A stretch of 6,120 nt of DNA, from the NCBI GenBank assembly GCA_002429965.1, contig DJBG01000138.1:1493-7612 (forward strand), in the 5' to 3' direction. Both the position numbers and the translations under genes were made by a program. The notes beneath the pieces are model-generated. The model made no database searches. It saw only the letters and a program-made list of their open reading frames with translations, and was not told where the DNA came from. The first letter of the stretch is position 1; each line of letters opens with the position of its first letter. The stretch comes from Hungatella sp. UBA5982. Lineage in GTDB: Bacteria; Bacillota; Clostridia; Lachnospirales; Lachnospiraceae. Positions 1 through 6,027 of this stretch are shown here, one piece after another.

Positions 1-260
1 TGGACTCCAGCCGTATACGAACTGCCGCCGGGGTATTTAATGCTACGTCTACCACTCAAACATTTAACATCAGTGGGAGTTCCGATGGCAATACATACCT
101 ATTGGCCGCACAGATACAGTTATATACTGGTGTATGGTCAGATCTGCGGACCCTGGACGGCATAATGAGGATAGACTACACTGCCCCGCTGGTTAACGTT
201 ATCAAATCCAGTGCCGAAATCTATGCTGGTTATTTCGTTCGCTTCGTGTTCCTGGATTAA
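1..260 (+). CDS. Partial (C-terminal) tail-fibre/receptor-binding tip-like protein, convergent to the tail operon
   Basis: A plus-strand frame with codons starting at position 3 stays open for 85 codons and ends in TAA at 258-260. Its start lies left of the window. I do not recognise a named family. The visible residues are rich in S, T, G and N and alternate with hydrophobics (for example TFNISGSSDGNTYLLAAQIQLY, split as TFNISGSSDG and NTYLLAAQIQLY), ending AEIYAGYFVRFVFLD. This is the pattern of a beta-strand tip domain as found at the C-termini of phage tail fibres. It sits tail to tail with the minus-strand BppU-type gene, 4 bases from its stop codon. Hand-counted GC over 1-240 is about 47%, against about 39% over 301-480 of the opposing gene's tip. 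A second plus frame (from position 1) is also open for 57 codons, but its translation looks less protein-like. Tail tip function is inferred from composition and position; that it is coding is moderately sure. Confidence 0.62.
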   Translation, partial: DSSRIRTAAGVFNATSTTQTFNISGSSDGNTYLLAAQIQLYTGVWSDLRTLDGIMRIDYTAPLVNVIKSSAEIYAGYFVRFVFLD

Positions 261-276
261 ATGATCATTTTATTCC
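254..276. repeat. Short palindrome spanning the junction of two convergent genes
   Basis: Bases 259-270 read AAATGATCATTT, a perfect 12-base palindrome. It contains the last two bases of the plus-strand stop TAA (258-260) and the whole minus-strand stop TGA (267-265). With one bulge the symmetry extends to 254-276 (GGATTAAATGA facing TCATTTTATTCC). The hairpin would be AT-rich with almost no GC stem, so it is a poor intrinsic terminator. It could be chance, a weak bidirectional terminator, or the trace of two related gene ends facing each other. Confidence 0.4.
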
Positions 277-1239
277 CCAAGCATCAATACTTTCAAAGTT
301 AGATTCAGATGCCGATGAACTTACATAATTTATCGCTGTCAGCGAAATTTCGACTGTCATACTCAAATAATTACTCGCTCCGTAAAACATCGTAGGATGC
401 ACCCTTAATGGGGCCGCTGTCAATAAATTTGTATGTATTATTACTGGCGGCAAAAATCCTCCGGCTGATGTTTTTATATATAATGCGATTTCTCGGTACA
501 ATGATGCATTGATACTTAGTGAGCCTACTGCAGTTATTCTCCCCAAAAATATAGGGGTTCTCATTGCCGCTAAATTGCTATTTAGTCCATCATACAGGTC
601 CTTTAGCGTCTTACCATAACGTGCATCAAGGGCAAATCCTGCTGCTGTTGTCAAGCCATTATTAACAAGATCACTTTTGAGCAATAGGTATTGTGCCATC
701 TGTGCATCTAATGCCTTTAATCCTGCACCTACTGGATCACGTGTATTTTGCAAATCATTTCTTGTAAGTGCCGTTTCACCAATGCTACCCTGGATTGAAT
801 CAATTAGCGATTGCAAATAGTCAATCTTCTCCTGTCCTTCATCGACAATGCGCTGCAACACGGTAATATATGGGGCTGCCGGAACTGTCTTGTCTGCCAG
901 AGGATCAAAACGGCAAAGAAAGGTAAACTTATTAGAGGATATCTGCCCAATTGCATACACCAGTTTTACATCTGCAACCACTTTTCCTGGAGATTGCAAC
1001 TCATTTCCCTGGAAAACATAGGTATATGTCGCCACGTTCTTTGGCATATCGGCACCCGTCACAATCATTCCGTTTGACAGAGTAAAAACTATATAAGCCC
1101 GAGTTGCATCAGCTATATATTGCCCGTCAGCTTTTACACGAATACTAAATTGTATTTGTCCATAATCGCCTTGGGTAAAGGCATATTGAGTTTCCAGTGT
1201 GGCATTATCGTTCGCATTTAACACTACATCATAATTCAT
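265..1239 (-). CDS. BppU-type baseplate upper / receptor-binding tail protein
   Basis: Structural tail protein of 324 aa, likely at the periphery of the baseplate. Residues 2-125 match the pattern of the BppU N-terminal domain (DVVLNANDNATLETQYAF, then beta strands ending FLCRFDPL), which in lactococcal phages attaches receptor-binding proteins to the baseplate. Residues 122-152 (ITVLQRIVDEGQEKIDYLQS and following) are a probable trimeric helix. Residues 187-222 hold a linker widely seen in tail fibres, with LTTAAGFALDARYGKTLKD as its core. Residues 226-324 form a beta-rich variable tip ending WGIK. The ATG at 1239 is chosen over an in-frame TTG at 1257 because GGAAAGGTGG (1255-1246) lies 6 bases before it and would be inside the coding region of the longer form. 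It starts 1 base after the preceding stop. It is the last minus-strand gene of the operon here and abuts an opposing plus-strand gene. Function from domain pattern and position; the receptor is unknown. Confidence 0.8.
   Translation of the reverse strand: MNYDVVLNANDNATLETQYAFTQGDYGQIQFSIRVKADGQYIADATRAYIVFTLSNGMIVTGADMPKNVATYTYVFQGNELQSPGKVVADVKLVYAIGQISSNKFTFLCRFDPLADKTVPAAPYITVLQRIVDEGQEKIDYLQSLIDSIQGSIGETALTRNDLQNTRDPVGAGLKALDAQMAQYLLLKSDLVNNGLTTAAGFALDARYGKTLKDLYDGLNSNLAAMRTPIFLGRITAVGSLSINASLYREIALYIKTSAGGFLPPVIIHTNLLTAAPLRVHPTMFYGASNYLSMTVEISLTAINYVSSSASESNFESIDAWGIK
574..681 (-). other. Tail-fibre linker motif (possible variable/constant boundary)
   Basis: This segment encodes residues 187-222 of the BppU-type protein, with the core GLTTAAGFALDARYGKTLKD. 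Similar TTxAGxALDAxxGKxL stretches recur in tail fibres of Bacillota phages just before the variable receptor-binding tip (family knowledge, not checked by search). Everything upstream looks like a constant attachment domain and helix, and everything downstream like a specificity tip, so this is the natural point at which tips could be exchanged. Confidence 0.5.
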
Positions 1240-1240
1240 T

Positions 1241-1486
1241 TTAAACCACCTTTCCAAGAATTACATAAGTTTTGGCCACACGGGCAACAAGCACCTTATC
1301 ACCTACCACCGGCGTATATGCTTGCAGGTATTTATAAGGCTTCTGGCTTGCTGTATTTTCACCGTAAAATCTGATGTATGGCCTACCACCTGTAATGTTA
1401 TCAACTACAGCCATACGATAAGCCTTATCTCCTGCAAACAGCATTTGTAATTCATCAATCTGCTGCCCCGGATTGTCCCACATCAT
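1241..1486 (-). CDS. Small OB-fold-like tail/baseplate protein
   Basis: An 81-aa protein with no signal peptide or membrane segment. After a short helical lead (PGQQIDELQMLFAG) comes the core YRMAVVDNITGGRPYIRFYG, then YKYLQAYTPVVGDKVLVARV and TYVILGKVV. The order (strand, x-I-x-F-x-G-E, tyrosine-rich turn, P-x-x-GD-x-V-L, then Y-V-I-L-G) resembles the OB fold seen in phage spike/baseplate V-type proteins and in small tail proteins next to the hub of Bacillota phages. It probably sits on or inside the hub at the tail tip; that location is inferred. The ATG at 1486 shares an ATGA overlap with the hub gene's TGA (1485-1483) and has GAGGGTGG 7 bases upstream. A second ATG at 1483 is possible. 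The frame stays open upstream to a TTG at 1606, but that would overlap the hub gene by about 120 bases with a basic, low-quality N-terminus, so I reject it. Confidence 0.68.
   Translation of the reverse strand: MMWDNPGQQIDELQMLFAGDKAYRMAVVDNITGGRPYIRFYGENTASQKPYKYLQAYTPVVGDKVLVARVAKTYVILGKVV
1246..1255 (-). promoter_or_regulatory. Ribosome binding site deciding the start of the BppU-type gene
   Basis: On the minus strand GGAAAGGTGG is followed by 6 bases and the ATG at 1239. It overlaps the last codons of the preceding OB-fold-like gene, whose TAA is at 1243-1241. This placement indicates translational coupling and excludes the upstream TTG as the main start. Confidence 0.8.
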
Positions 1487-2586
1487 AGTTTTACCACCCT
1501 CTTTAAAGTGTGCGACATGGTACCGCCTACGTTTAGGTCCATTTCCCATGCATACTCTATATATTTGTTTCCCACCCCTAGATTGTTCTCGCCTACATAA
1601 ATGCAATCACGGTATGAATGATGTGGCATTAGAGCCGTAGGCAATATAACAGCGTCATAAGTCTGGCTTTTCTCGATCGCAACCCGGCGCACTAAATCGT
1701 TAAGAGTTGATTGATCAGCTACATCATCTACGCTTTCTATGTCAACCACATTACGGCCTCGGCTCACGGTTGATATGACGCTCCCTGGGCTATTATTTAT
1801 ATATTCGCTCCTCAGTTCCACCCCGTCCGGATCGTCAGTGTAACGCACAAATATATTAGGCACATTATATATATCAACACTTTGCTTAGCTCCACTTTTT
1901 ATAATGCTTCTGTCATTAGTCGTGTACGATTGCTCTGTACGGCGATTAAGAGGCTCAATGTATCTACGGCTTACGGCATACCCTCTATTGTCAAAATGCA
2001 GCGGCTCATAATTGATGGCTGTAAGAAGATCGTTTATTATATCAAGCTTGCTTGTGCCTATCTCAAATTCAAGACCTTTACTTGCTGTGAGTGGTGATGT
2101 TTCTATATTTGTCTTTTTTATTCCTGCTGCCACTATAATGCTCCGCACCTGCGTAACGTAGTTTGTACCTGCTGCCACAAACATTCTGGTTGTTATTTTA
2201 TCTTCTTTAAGAATCGTGGAATAATCATAGCAATCAACCTGCTGCGTTACTCCGCTACCTTGTTTCGATCTTTCAGGGCTACTCATTATGTAAGTGCCAA
2301 TAGGATATTCAAGCCAACCGTAAGGGGTTCTAAGCCTGAAAAAAGGACGTATCCTTAAATCCACGGCCTTAAGATATACGTCCCCTATTTCTCTTATTGT
2401 AAGTGAAGCTGTGCCCATGATTTCCTGAGAACTGTCAAATCTTATGTTTCCGCTTACATTTTCCAGGTCCTTTAACTTAATTTCATTTTTGTCAAGTAAT
2501 TCATAACGAAAATTTATAGTCCGATCAGATTCAAGCATTCTTAACACTTCTGCATGGGTGAATGCTCCCTGTGCAAGATTATACAT
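1483..2586 (-). CDS. Baseplate hub-like tail protein (gp27/Tal hub domain type)
   Basis: A 367-aa protein most like the hub part of phage tail-tip proteins, which form the trimeric platform below the distal tail ring. Visible landmarks: an N-terminal strand region with LENVSGNIRFDSSQEIMGTA followed by LTIRE (residues 41-66), the PYGWLEYPIGTYIMSSPE strand pair (88-105), VDCYDYSTIL (117-125), a small alpha/beta region with LDIINDLLTAINYEPLHFDN (181-200), then YNVPNIFVRYTDDPD (240-254) and a C-terminal strand region with YIEYAWEMDLNVGG (342-355). It ends soon after, so the C-terminal peptidase or muralytic part of many Tal proteins is absent. The ATG at 2586 has a near-perfect GGAGGTGA 6 bases upstream. 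It overlaps the preceding gene by 8 bases and the next by 4. Its place between a Dit-like protein and an OB-fold protein supports the role. The hub assignment is inferred from order and strand pattern; I see no catalytic motif. Confidence 0.7.
   Translation of the reverse strand: MYNLAQGAFTHAEVLRMLESDRTINFRYELLDKNEIKLKDLENVSGNIRFDSSQEIMGTASLTIREIGDVYLKAVDLRIRPFFRLRTPYGWLEYPIGTYIMSSPERSKQGSGVTQQVDCYDYSTILKEDKITTRMFVAAGTNYVTQVRSIIVAAGIKKTNIETSPLTASKGLEFEIGTSKLDIINDLLTAINYEPLHFDNRGYAVSRRYIEPLNRRTEQSYTTNDRSIIKSGAKQSVDIYNVPNIFVRYTDDPDGVELRSEYINNSPGSVISTVSRGRNVVDIESVDDVADQSTLNDLVRRVAIEKSQTYDAVILPTALMPHHSYRDCIYVGENNLGVGNKYIEYAWEMDLNVGGTMSHTLKRVVKL
1494..1501 (-). promoter_or_regulatory. Ribosome binding site of the OB-fold-like gene
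   Basis: GAGGGTGG on the minus strand ends 7 bases before the ATG at 1486 (10 before the alternative ATG at 1483). It lies within the last codons of the hub gene and fixes the short start over the longer in-frame TTG extension. Confidence 0.75.
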
Positions 2587-4327
2587 CGAATCTCACCTCC
2601 AAACTATAATCAATGCGGCTTAATGATATTTCAACATTTTTCCCGATGTTGAACAGGGTATTTTCATAATCAAAACTACTAATTTCACAGCAAAAACAAA
2701 CCTCTGCATTTCTGAATAAATAACTCCCATTAATTCCGTATAGTGTTTTGATTTTTTCAGCATTGGAATTACTAAGATAAAAAGAAGTTCCGATCTCCAA
2801 CTCTTTATGTATTCCGGATTCCTTTACTGGGTATGTACGTCCTTCGTACTTAATCAATTCGGATTCGTTGGAATGTTTTGTTTTTATACTGTTAAACCAG
2901 TCACTATCCGATTTGTAAATTTCAATGTAATCCCCTGGAGTGTTTACTTCCGACAACAGAGCTCCTTTATACTTGATTTTCATAGGCCGTTTACCACTAT
3001 CGGCGTAACTGCCACTGTGAGCCCTGATAAAGTACTCATACATCTTCCCGGACTTCACGGCATAGTCAATATATGTTAAGCCACTAAAACGCCCTATAGG
3101 TGCAAATGTTGTCCCGTCTTCTGAGCGGAAAACTATCTTATCAGCAGCAGTAGATGTAGTAGTTACCAATATACCTCCGCGCGCGGCAGACAGTGTTATA
3201 TCTGGTACAGAAGGAATAGCAGCAGATATGGAAAACACTTTCGCGCTTTCATCTGACCATACCCCGTATACGCTGCCAATACGCATTTTAACTGTATACT
3301 GACCATTAGTAAACATCATATTTGGAATATATGAACTTGTTAATCCCCCTGGCATTTCACCACCATCATGGACCAGTGTTGCACCTTGGTATATCCATAT
3401 TCTGAATATTGCCGTTTCGGACGCGTTACTTCTCCACGTAATTTCTGTAATAGCATCGTTCTTCATTGAATCAATAATAGGGGCTGTCGGCCGGCCTGTA
3501 AGCTCAAAAGCACCATATGCATATTCAGATACCGCATTGTTGGCGTTGTATGTTCTTACTCTCCACTCAATAATTCCGGTGGGCATAGAGTTAGTATCCA
3601 GGGTACGGTTTTGAACTGTAGAAACAACTCCTAAAGCTTCGGTCCATGATGCATTTCCCTGTTGCCTCCACCCAAAATCATACTTTGTCTGGCCGGTATC
3701 ATAAAGTGAATTGTGCTTCCATTGAAATGTCAATGCATTTCCTTTTTCAATTACATCGCCGTTTGGATATAGAATTGTGGGAAGATCAGGAACAGCATCG
3801 TTATAAGTAATCTCAACATATGGTATATTGCTGGACTCTCTGGAGGAAAACTTCCATATTTCCGTATCATCTGATTGTGTACCAGTCAAGTCTTGCAGCC
3901 CTATAACAGCATTGTTTGTACCTAACGCATTTATTACGATACTTGTAACGTCCCATATTATCCATTCGTTAGCAGCCGATACATAAGCGGGAGAAGTGAT
4001 TTGTGTTGGTGAATATGCCATATCACTATCTATGTATTGCGACTGTACAATACTGCCTGTTAAAGTGTTTACGCTTACTGGTATAGCATATTGAGCTGCG
4101 GAAATCGTGCTTCTTCTGCCTTTCTGAGAACAATGTATTTTTAATTCCGCTTTTGTGATCTGTTTATTTAATAACTGAGGAATATCAAATTGCAAGAAAG
4201 CCATCATGGCGGAAGAAGATGTAAGTATCCTGTGAACAAGCATATTATCCAGACTGCTAAAATTTCCGCTTGGAGATGCAAAAGATACGTAAGTATCAGC
4301 TTTGCATTGCACTGTTTGAGTTGCCAT
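2579..4327 (-). CDS. DNRLRE-domain/fibronectin-III tail protein with a distal-tail-like C-terminus
   Basis: A 582-aa modular tail protein. Residues 1-176 look like a DNRLRE-type beta domain: start TVQCKADTYV, then MMAFLQFDIP, ITKAELKIHC, WIIWDVTSIV and VEITYND. This domain type is known mainly from secreted cell-surface proteins. Residues about 180-278, 280-368 and 372-455 resemble three fibronectin-III-like repeats, with landmarks LTFQWKHNS ... IIEWRVRTYNANNAVS, ITEITWRS ... YTVKMRIGSVYGVWSDES, and YIDYAVKSGKMYEYFIRAHS. Residues 456-582 (GDYIEIYKSDSDW, YEGRTYPVKESG, YLFRNAEVCFCCEI) form a separate C-terminal beta domain. The gene lies between tape measure and hub, the usual place for the distal tail (Dit) protein, so I infer that the C-terminal domain joins the tail tube end while the rest projects outward, perhaps to bind host surface sugars. 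The ATG shares one base with the tape measure TAA (TAATG), with AGGAAGGAG 9 bases upstream. No signal peptide. Domain calls are by eye; boundaries are approximate. Confidence 0.75.
   Translation of the reverse strand: MATQTVQCKADTYVSFASPSGNFSSLDNMLVHRILTSSSAMMAFLQFDIPQLLNKQITKAELKIHCSQKGRRSTISAAQYAIPVSVNTLTGSIVQSQYIDSDMAYSPTQITSPAYVSAANEWIIWDVTSIVINALGTNNAVIGLQDLTGTQSDDTEIWKFSSRESSNIPYVEITYNDAVPDLPTILYPNGDVIEKGNALTFQWKHNSLYDTGQTKYDFGWRQQGNASWTEALGVVSTVQNRTLDTNSMPTGIIEWRVRTYNANNAVSEYAYGAFELTGRPTAPIIDSMKNDAITEITWRSNASETAIFRIWIYQGATLVHDGGEMPGGLTSSYIPNMMFTNGQYTVKMRIGSVYGVWSDESAKVFSISAAIPSVPDITLSAARGGILVTTTSTAADKIVFRSEDGTTFAPIGRFSGLTYIDYAVKSGKMYEYFIRAHSGSYADSGKRPMKIKYKGALLSEVNTPGDYIEIYKSDSDWFNSIKTKHSNESELIKYEGRTYPVKESGIHKELEIGTSFYLSNSNAEKIKTLYGINGSYLFRNAEVCFCCEISSFDYENTLFNIGKNVEISLSRIDYSLEVRFDV
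2593..2600 (-). promoter_or_regulatory. Strong ribosome binding site of the hub-like gene
   Basis: GGAGGTGA on the minus strand is fully Shine-Dalgarno-like and lies 6 bases before the ATG at 2586, inside the last codons of the upstream gene. It is the best ribosome binding site in the window. Confidence 0.85.
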
Positions 4328-6027
4328 TATAGTCTACTCCTTCCTGCTCTGACGGCTGGTTTGCTCTGTTGCATGAAATTTACTACATCATTCCATTCTT
4401 TAATATCTTTTGCGTTTATTTGAGCGTATAGATTGTATGTATCTCCACCTGATGATCGTTTTGATTCTTCTGCTGATAATACTCGTGATCCTCTTGGAAG
4501 TTCTAATAACTCCGGCCCGTTTTCGCCCACCCACGCTTTTCCTCCTGGTGCGTAATCAGTTCCAGATGCATAATATTGTGTGCTCTGAATCCCCTTGTTT
4601 ATTTTCCCTATATTATTTCCCACGCTGTCCATGGTCCTTGACACTTGATCTCCTTGACCAGCTAAAACAGCAATCATAGCGACTAAAGCAATTAAAGCAG
4701 CCACAACACCAATAACAATAGCAGTAGTTTTTGCTGCCTGAATATCAAAATTTTTGAAGAAGTCAATCATTCCCTTACCGGAGCTTGTAACCTCTTTGAT
4801 TGCTTTTACAACCAACATAATACTAGCGACCGTCCCACCAAGAGTAATAAGAGATTGCAATACAGGTATCGGAACTTTTGCTAATGTATCGAAAAAGGCT
4901 GTCATAATCGGAGCTAGAGCCAAACCGAATGAATTTTGCAGTCCTTCGCTAGATTTGTTTAATCGCTGTATTGAATCATCAAGCGCCCCTAATTTGTCGA
5001 GCGCCACATCATCCATGACATATCCAAGGTTTTTCCCCTCTTCTCCGAGCTCTCTAAGCTTTTTACTTCCGACATCAATCAATGGATTTAATTCTTTAGC
5101 AGAACGCCCAAAAAGCTCCATAGACTTTGCATCACGCTCAGTCTCATTTTCAATCTTTCCAAGTGCATCAATCAGATCATAGAAAGTATCTTCTGCGTTT
5201 CTTAGTTCTTTATTACCCTCTTTATACCTCACACCTAGTCTTGCAAAAGTCTTTTGAAGATCTTCATTACCATCTCTGGCACCTGCCATGCTTTTTATCA
5301 TCTTTGTCATAGATGAGCTAACTTGCTCAGTCGATACATCCACCAATTCAGCTGCATAATCCATTTTCTGCAATGTTTCAGTAGATAGACCCGTGACACT
5401 TGACATTGTCATGACATTATCGGCATATTCGGATGCTGCCTTTGATGCATCGTATAATTTCGTTACCATGCCGCCTATAGCCACCATCGCAATTCCAACA
5501 TTCTCATTTAATCCATCAAATTTAGATGCGAATGCCTCTATTGCAGGAGAAGCTTCTAGTCCTAAAGTACTGCTTATGCTCCTGATCGTATCTCCAAATG
5601 ATCTTTGCTTTTGTTCTGAATTTTCTACTTCTTTCCCAGCTTCTTCATTCTTATTTTTATATTCTTCAAGCTCCTTGCTCGCGTTATCATATTCACCATT
5701 AAGTTTTTCCAATGTTGTACGAGCGGTCAGCAGTTGTTTATCTAAAGAATCAATCTGCTTTTCCGTAGCTGTACCGCTTGACATTGCTTTATCATAGGCT
5801 TTTCTATGTTCATCAACGATTTTCGTCTGGAGGTCAATCATTTGTGACAGAGCTTCTTGTTTTACAGCGAGCTGATCTGTTTCTGTGCCGTAGTTCTTTG
5901 CCTGTTCTTTTGCAAGCTTAAATTCTGCATCGAGAAGCCCCATTTTTCTGTTACATTCTGTAATTCCGCCGCTGAACTCTGCATAATCAAGCCCTAATAC
6001 GATGGTTCTTTTATAGGCATTGCTCAC
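4327..6027 (-). CDS. Phage tail tape measure protein
   Basis: A 566-aa protein that would set tail length and occupy the tail tube lumen before DNA ejection. Residues about 30-140 are a charged, K/E/Q-rich coiled coil (from LLDAEFKLAKEQAKNYGTET to YKNKNEEAGKEVENSEQK). Residues 195-345 resemble the TP901-type minor tail region (VTGLSTETLQKMDYAAELVD; ELFGRSAKELNPLIDVG). Two hydrophobic stretches, about 386-410 and 434-457 (TTAIVIGVVAALIALVAMIA), are typical of tape measures that insert into the host membrane. The C-terminus has the hallmark GGKAWVGENGPELLELPRGS followed by RVLSAEES (496-522) and ends basic (VRAGRSRL). The start is GTG at 6027, 7 bases after GGAGGGG (6041-6035). It is short for the family; at roughly 0.15 nm per residue it predicts a tail near 85 nm. 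No muralytic domain is visible. The stop shares one base with the next start. Confidence 0.93.
   Translation of the reverse strand: MSNAYKRTIVLGLDYAEFSGGITECNRKMGLLDAEFKLAKEQAKNYGTETDQLAVKQEALSQMIDLQTKIVDEHRKAYDKAMSSGTATEKQIDSLDKQLLTARTTLEKLNGEYDNASKELEEYKNKNEEAGKEVENSEQKQRSFGDTIRSISSTLGLEASPAIEAFASKFDGLNENVGIAMVAIGGMVTKLYDASKAASEYADNVMTMSSVTGLSTETLQKMDYAAELVDVSTEQVSSSMTKMIKSMAGARDGNEDLQKTFARLGVRYKEGNKELRNAEDTFYDLIDALGKIENETERDAKSMELFGRSAKELNPLIDVGSKKLRELGEEGKNLGYVMDDVALDKLGALDDSIQRLNKSSEGLQNSFGLALAPIMTAFFDTLAKVPIPVLQSLITLGGTVASIMLVVKAIKEVTSSGKGMIDFFKNFDIQAAKTTAIVIGVVAALIALVAMIAVLAGQGDQVSRTMDSVGNNIGKINKGIQSTQYYASGTDYAPGGKAWVGENGPELLELPRGSRVLSAEESKRSSGGDTYNLYAQINAKDIKEWNDVVNFMQQSKPAVRAGRSRL
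4337..4345 (-). promoter_or_regulatory. Ribosome binding site of the DNRLRE/Fn3 tail gene
   Basis: AGGAAGGAG on the minus strand ends 9 bases before the ATG at 4327 and lies within the codons for the arginine-rich end of the tape measure protein. The one-base TAATG stop/start overlap suggests reinitiation or coupled translation. Confidence 0.75.

Noticed and set aside
1..170. Alternative plus-strand frame from position 1, open for 57 codons
   Set aside because: It stops at TAA within 169-174 and its translation (rich in W, P, H and Y) is less protein-like than the beta-patterned frame that ends at 260.
254..276. Intrinsic terminator between the convergent genes
   Set aside because: The symmetrical stretch is AT-rich, has almost no loop and no T-run after a GC stem, so it does not support a confident terminator call.
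265..570. Diversity-generating retroelement variable region at the 3' end of the BppU-type gene
   Set aside because: No C-type-lectin-like ending, no clustered AAC/AAT codons, no recognisable initiation-of-mutagenic-homing motif and no reverse transcriptase or template repeat in the window.
1240..1257. TTG start at 1257 for the BppU-type gene
   Set aside because: The extra residues MERWFK are just the translated ribosome binding site of the ATG at 1239.
1487..1606. N-terminal extension of the OB-fold-like gene from a TTG at 1606
   Set aside because: It overlaps the hub gene by about 120 bases, encodes a basic, low-complexity-looking lead, and a good ribosome binding site (1494-1501) sits before the ATG at 1486.
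4754..5797. Plus-strand open frames opposite the tape measure gene
   Set aside because: They are serine/leucine/phenylalanine-rich antisense shadows of the coiled-coil and minor-tail regions, without ribosome binding sites or recognisable domains.
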